Source: Croceibacterium_B sp035470785 (lineage in GTDB: Bacteria; Pseudomonadota; Alphaproteobacteria; Sphingomonadales; Sphingomonadaceae). From it: a stretch of 64,000 bases of DNA. The position numbers and the translations under genes are program-made. The stretch covers positions 22,608-86,607 of the forward strand of contig DATIQN010000042.1 of the NCBI GenBank assembly GCA_035470785.1, in the 5' to 3' direction. Of the stretch, positions 60,738-64,000 are shown in pieces. The notes under the pieces were generated by a model that did no database searches, was not told the origin of the DNA, and saw nothing but the letters and a program-made list of their open reading frames with translations. The number at the start of each line of letters is the position of its first letter. Position 1 is the stretch's first letter.

Positions 60738-63131
60738 TTGGTTGAGGGACAGGCGCAGGTCCAGCCATACGGACCCGTAACCGAAGATCGCATCAGCAAC
60801 GTTCTAAAGTGGATACTGCTGGCCACCGCGATATTGTGTTTCGCGCTGCTCGGCTGGGCAACTGTCCTCACCTACGAAAAGGAGCCGCCCCACCCGGACG
60901 CCTTCGTCAACTCGTCGGGCGCGGTCATTATGTCCGCCGACGACATTGTCGCCGGCAAGGGCGGTTTCCAGAAAGCTGACCTCATGGATTACGGCAGCAT
61001 CTATGGGATGGGGTCGTATTTCGGCGAGGATTATACCGCCTCGACGCTTGTCCGCATCGCCGTTCTCACCAAGCAGGGCCTCACCAATTCCGCAATGCCG
61101 CCGCCGGGCACCAAGGCCCCTGCCAACCAGTCGCTCGCGACGATTGGTCCCGCTGGACCGCCCCCGCAGTCGACAACGCCGCCGGCTGCTTCGCTAACCG
61201 CTGCCCTGGTTGACGCGGCGGCGACCGCGCAAATGCAGAAGCAGCTTCAGGGCATCGACCTCACGCAGCCCAAAGTGGTGCTCCCCGACGCCGTCGCGAA
61301 CGCCATCCGGCTTGTGCAAGGAGAGCTTACGACCAAACTCAACACCGTGAAGCTCTCGGCCGGCTGGGTGCCGGCGAAGAGCCTCGATCCGACCCTCCGC
61401 CGTCAGACGGCGGACTTCATCATCTATTCGGCCCTCACGACGGTCGCACGGCGACCGGACCGCCCCAACACGTCTTGGACCGAAAATTGGCCGTACGAGC
61501 CGTTGGTCGGCAATACCCCGACGACGAACACCTTCCATTGGACCTGGATCAGCTTCTGCTTCACCTTCTTTGCGCTGGGCTTCGTGCTGTGGCTCTACCG
61601 CGCCTATTTTGACGAGGTCGACGACAGGCCGATGGAGGGCGAGCTCGCCAAATTCCGCCCGTTGACGCCAAGCCAGCGCAAGACCGGAAAGTACTTCATT
61701 GTCGTCGCGCTGGTATTCCTCGCCTCGCAAGGCGCAGGCGCGATCATGGCTCACTCGTATTACGACCGCGAAACCTTTTACGGTGTGCAGCTCAACTACA
61801 TTTTGCCGTACAACTTCCTGAGGAGCTTCCACATCCAGGCGCCGATCATCTGGATCGGGCTGGGCTGGATCGCGAGCGGCCTATTCATCGCCCCCGCCAT
61901 CGCGGGCGGACGTGAAGCGAAGGGGCAAGGCTTCCTGGTCGACCTGCTTTTCTGGGTCTCGCTGTTCGTCGTCGCGGCGGCGCTGCTCGGCAACTACCTC
62001 GGCATCCAGGGGGTGATCGACAAAGGCTGGTTCTGGTTCGGCAACCAGGGCTTGTCCTACATCCAGCTCGGCCGATTCTGGCAAATCCTGTTCTTTGTCG
62101 CTCTTCTGACCTGGAGTGGGCTGATGTTCCGCGCGCTGTGGCCCAACAGGGACACCGTCATCGAAGCGACGCGGCAATTCTGGAGTGGACACATCCGGCT
62201 GGAGCACCTGATCTGGGCGGCGACGATCAACGTCGCGGTCCTGTACGTCTTCGGCATGATCCCGCTGACGGGAATCGACAAGAGCTTCACCATCACCGAC
62301 TTCTGGCGCTGGTGGGTGGTGCATTTGTGGGTCGAGCAGTCGTTCGAGTTTTTCGCGGTTTCGATCAGCGCCTACCTGCTGATGTCGCTCGGGTTGGTAT
62401 CGCGCCAGCTCGCGGAGCGCTCAGTCTACCTCGAACTCATCCTGATCTTCCTTGGCGGCGTGCTGGGGACCGGACATCACCTTTATTGGGCTGGCGGCCC
62501 AGGTATGTGGATCCCGCTCGGCACTATGTTCTCGTTCATCGAGGTCCTGCCGCTCGTGCTCCTGATCTTTGAGGCAATTTCGCAGCATCGGTTGATCAAG
62601 GGCGCCGACACGTTCCATTACAACCTGGCCTATCTCTACATCCTCGGCTCTGCCTTTTGGAACTTCGTCGGTGCCGGCGTATTCGGCGGCGGCACGCTCA
62701 ACGCGCCTCTGGTCAATTACTATGAGCACGGCACCTTCCTAACGCTGAATCACGCTCACACGTCACTGTTCGGCGCGTTCGGGCTGCTCGCACTGGGCTT
62801 GATCTACTTCTGCCTGCGTTACCGCGCCGGACCCAATGCCGAGTTCAACGAGCTGCCGGGGCGCATTGCGTTCTGGTGCTATAACGCTGGCCTGCTGATG
62901 TGGATTTTCCTCCACTTCTTCCCGATCGGATGGTCGCAGCTCGATGCCGTCTTCGAGCACGGGCTCGCGTGGGCGCGGAGCCAGGCCTTCTACGACCAGA
63001 CCCGGTTCTGGCAGTGGATGCGCCTGCCGGGCGACGTCGTTTTTTCGATCGGCACGCTGATCATGGCTTGGGACTTCCTGATCAAGCTGCGGCGCAAGCC
63101 CGAGCCGACAGTTGCCGGGAAGCGGGCCTAA
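60738..63131 (+). CDS. norB: Quinol-dependent nitric oxide reductase (qNOR)
   Basis: 797 residues, TTG start with an AGAGGA site seven bases before. The N-terminal part is the fused cytochrome c-like domain without haem (about 45-265), which marks the single-chain quinol type, followed by 12 membrane segments. Ligand motifs: RSFHIQAPIIW (about 363), VVHLWVEQSFEFFAVS (about 528, FeB and Glu), GTGHHLYWAGGPG (about 578) and LNHAHTSLFGAFG (about 670). It reduces NO to N2O. A Pro/Ala-rich insert (about 117-160) lies in the periplasmic part. No regulator or other denitrification gene is present, so detoxification is likely. Confidence 0.96.
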   Translation: MVEGQAQVQPYGPVTEDRISNVLKWILLATAILCFALLGWATVLTYEKEPPHPDAFVNSSGAVIMSADDIVAGKGGFQKADLMDYGSIYGMGSYFGEDYTASTLVRIAVLTKQGLTNSAMPPPGTKAPANQSLATIGPAGPPPQSTTPPAASLTAALVDAAATAQMQKQLQGIDLTQPKVVLPDAVANAIRLVQGELTTKLNTVKLSAGWVPAKSLDPTLRRQTADFIIYSALTTVARRPDRPNTSWTENWPYEPLVGNTPTTNTFHWTWISFCFTFFALGFVLWLYRAYFDEVDDRPMEGELAKFRPLTPSQRKTGKYFIVVALVFLASQGAGAIMAHSYYDRETFYGVQLNYILPYNFLRSFHIQAPIIWIGLGWIASGLFIAPAIAGGREAKGQGFLVDLLFWVSLFVVAAALLGNYLGIQGVIDKGWFWFGNQGLSYIQLGRFWQILFFVALLTWSGLMFRALWPNRDTVIEATRQFWSGHIRLEHLIWAATINVAVLYVFGMIPLTGIDKSFTITDFWRWWVVHLWVEQSFEFFAVSISAYLLMSLGLVSRQLAERSVYLELILIFLGGVLGTGHHLYWAGGPGMWIPLGTMFSFIEVLPLVLLIFEAISQHRLIKGADTFHYNLAYLYILGSAFWNFVGAGVFGGGTLNAPLVNYYEHGTFLTLNHAHTSLFGAFGLLALGLIYFCLRYRAGPNAEFNELPGRIAFWCYNAGLLMWIFLHFFPIGWSQLDAVFEHGLAWARSQAFYDQTRFWQWMRLPGDVVFSIGTLIMAWDFLIKLRRKPEPTVAGKRA

Positions 63132-63468
63132 CGAAGACAATGCAAGAAGCGCCGGCCAAGTGAAGCTAGATGTATGACCGAACGTCCGCTTTCCACCCAT
63201 TGCGGACACTCCGAATTCGGCCGATTGCTGAGGCAAACCTACCTATCCAAGCCGCTTTGTTAGGCGTAAGTACCTAGCCGCACGCCGGGCATCGCGACCA
63301 GACTCGGCGCGCCAAATTGGGGAGGAAGCTTACTTCAAGCTTCGCATTCCGAATTTGGGGGGCGCCGGGCATCAATGCTCTTTGTTCGGCGCTCCTAAGC
63401 TCCCGACAGCACTCACCTTCGGACATTTGCGGAACGACACCCTTAGCGCCGTTGGTAAAAGCGTCGGG
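63132..63468. other. Non-coding spacer after norB
   Basis: 337 bases without a supported gene. It holds repeat copy 3 (63180-63211) and a shorter TTCGGACATTTGCGG segment (about 63417). No terminator with a clear U-run follows norB. An antisense open frame (63274-63501) lacks a ribosome site and recognisable features. Confidence 0.6.
63180..63211. repeat. Dispersed imperfect inverted repeat, copy 3
   Basis: 32 bases with a perfect GTCCGC ... GCGGAC inverted pair around TTTCCACCCATT. This is the most symmetrical copy, 27 of 32 positions identical with the copy at 59081. Confidence 0.65.
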
Positions 63469-63618
63469 ATGAATTCCGTGTTCATCACTCCTGAAGAACA
63501 CCTAGCCGACGCTGAGCGCTACGAGATGTGGGCTGCGCGCTGTTCCGGGCATGAGCGTCTTAGCGAGAACTTCCGCCGGTTAGCCGCCGCAGCGAGGGCG
63601 CGGGCGGAGGGCGAGTGA
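63469..63618 (+). CDS. Possible small helical protein
   Basis: 49 residues from an ATG at 63469: TPEEHLADAERYEMWAARCS then a helical Arg/Ala-rich tail ending RARAEGE. The composition resembles short uncharacterised sphingomonad proteins with an E-x-H-L-A-x-A-x-R-Y start. No strong ribosome site is seen. The same frame extends upstream to 63355, but that part runs through repeat-like sequence and is not protein-like. Uncertain. Confidence 0.4.
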   Translation: MNSVFITPEEHLADAERYEMWAARCSGHERLSENFRRLAAAARARAEGE

Positions 63619-64000
63619 ACCGAACTCTAGCCTAGTCCTTTCGGGGCCGCGCAATGCCGAGCCGGTAGGTTGGGACAGGCGAAGAACGAAGTCGCTTCGC
63701 AACGGTAGGATAGAATGTCCATTTTCGGTACTGTAGATTTCGTGCACGCAACAGCTGGGATGGATATGGACGCGGCGGCTATTGACAGTTCGCGGGAACG
63801 CGGTGCGGTATTGTCAGAGCAAATGCACTGCCATTTCCCAGTCGGGTCAGGCGGTCATTCGAACTCCGAGCAATCTCCCCTTTTTCCTGATTTGGTCGGC
63901 GGATGTTCGGCGCAAAGCAGGATCGCTTCCGCTTAGGCAGGGGATTCTGGATCGGAAACGAACCGAAGTGCGGTTAGTTTGACAGCACAGTCTTTAGATT
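63619..64000. other. Non-coding right end
   Basis: 382 bases with nothing firmly supported. A fragment GAATGTCCATTTTCGG (from about 63713) resembles the dispersed repeat, and CATTTCCCAGTCGGGTC (about 63831) resembles sequence that follows repeat copy 1. A possible 73-codon frame (63715-63936) begins inside the repeat-like sequence and is unconvincing. Confidence 0.5.

Noticed and set aside
63274..63501. 75-codon minus-strand frame after norB
   Set aside because: Opposite the possible small gene and repeat fragments; no ribosome site or motif.
63715..63936. 73-codon frame near the right end
   Set aside because: It begins inside repeat-like sequence, has no ribosome site and no recognisable protein pattern.

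Overview
This is a GC-rich, gene-dense chromosomal segment from an alphaproteobacterium, very probably a member of the Sphingomonadales (Sphingomonas-like). The evidence is the gene order (hisG-hisD-nusB-thiL, infA-maf-rng-yacG-tRNA-Phe, a ctaC-ctaD-ctaB-ctaG-ctaE-surf1 oxidase operon, pyrE-pdxJ-acpS-lepB), small families common in sphingomonads (UrcA, DUF6356), and a TonB-dependent receptor beside a GH3 glycosidase. Most of the window is housekeeping sequence with short or overlapping gene junctions. No rRNA, CRISPR array, transposase, integrase or prophage gene was seen. There is one tRNA, tRNA-Phe(GAA).

Layout. 1-6.3 kb: a run of eleven same-strand genes of small detoxification or ligand-binding folds (DUF899, three VOC proteins, DUF1428, four glutathione S-transferases, an AHSA1/SRPBCC protein and a GFA-type zinc protein). 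It is followed by DUF6356, a J-domain protein, bolA coupled to a fifth GST, then a slipin and a pirin (to 10 kb). 10-16 kb: UrcA, DUF2332, histidine genes, nusB, thiL, and a desaturase with a small membrane partner. 16-19.4 kb: the H+-pyrophosphatase hppA and a TesB thioesterase. 19.4-27.3 kb (minus strand): GH3 glycosidase, uvrC and a TonB-dependent receptor with an unusual Gly/Pro-rich, Cys-containing insert. 27.5-31.9 kb: infA, maf, a short RNase E/G, yacG, tRNA-Phe, a WrbA-type quinone reductase, a GNAT protein, and rpmA/rplU. 32-37 kb: a lipoprotein, moaA-moaD-moaE, a truncated SDR-like protein with folB, and an orphan histidine kinase. 37-46.5 kb: a methyltransferase, thrC, and the aa3 oxidase operon. 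46.6-57.1 kb: pyrE-pdxJ-acpS-lepB, an AI-2E-type transporter, a DUF3089 hydrolase, ruvX, a siroheme gene, lysA, a small lipoprotein, argH, a TlpA-like lipoprotein and a class II amidotransferase.

57.1-64 kb is looser and looks accessory: a GT-C-like membrane protein and a nitric-oxide module (nnrS and a quinol-type norB), separated by gene-poor spacers holding related imperfect inverted repeats.

How the genes work together: the left end looks like a glutathione-centred detoxification locus, the centre is core metabolism, translation and respiration, and the right end handles NO. The features most worth following up are the eleven-gene GST/VOC cluster, the receptor insert, a terminator-like hairpin inside the 5' end of the DUF983 gene of the oxidase operon, and several palindromic candidate operators. 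All calls come from reading the sequence by eye. No database search was run.
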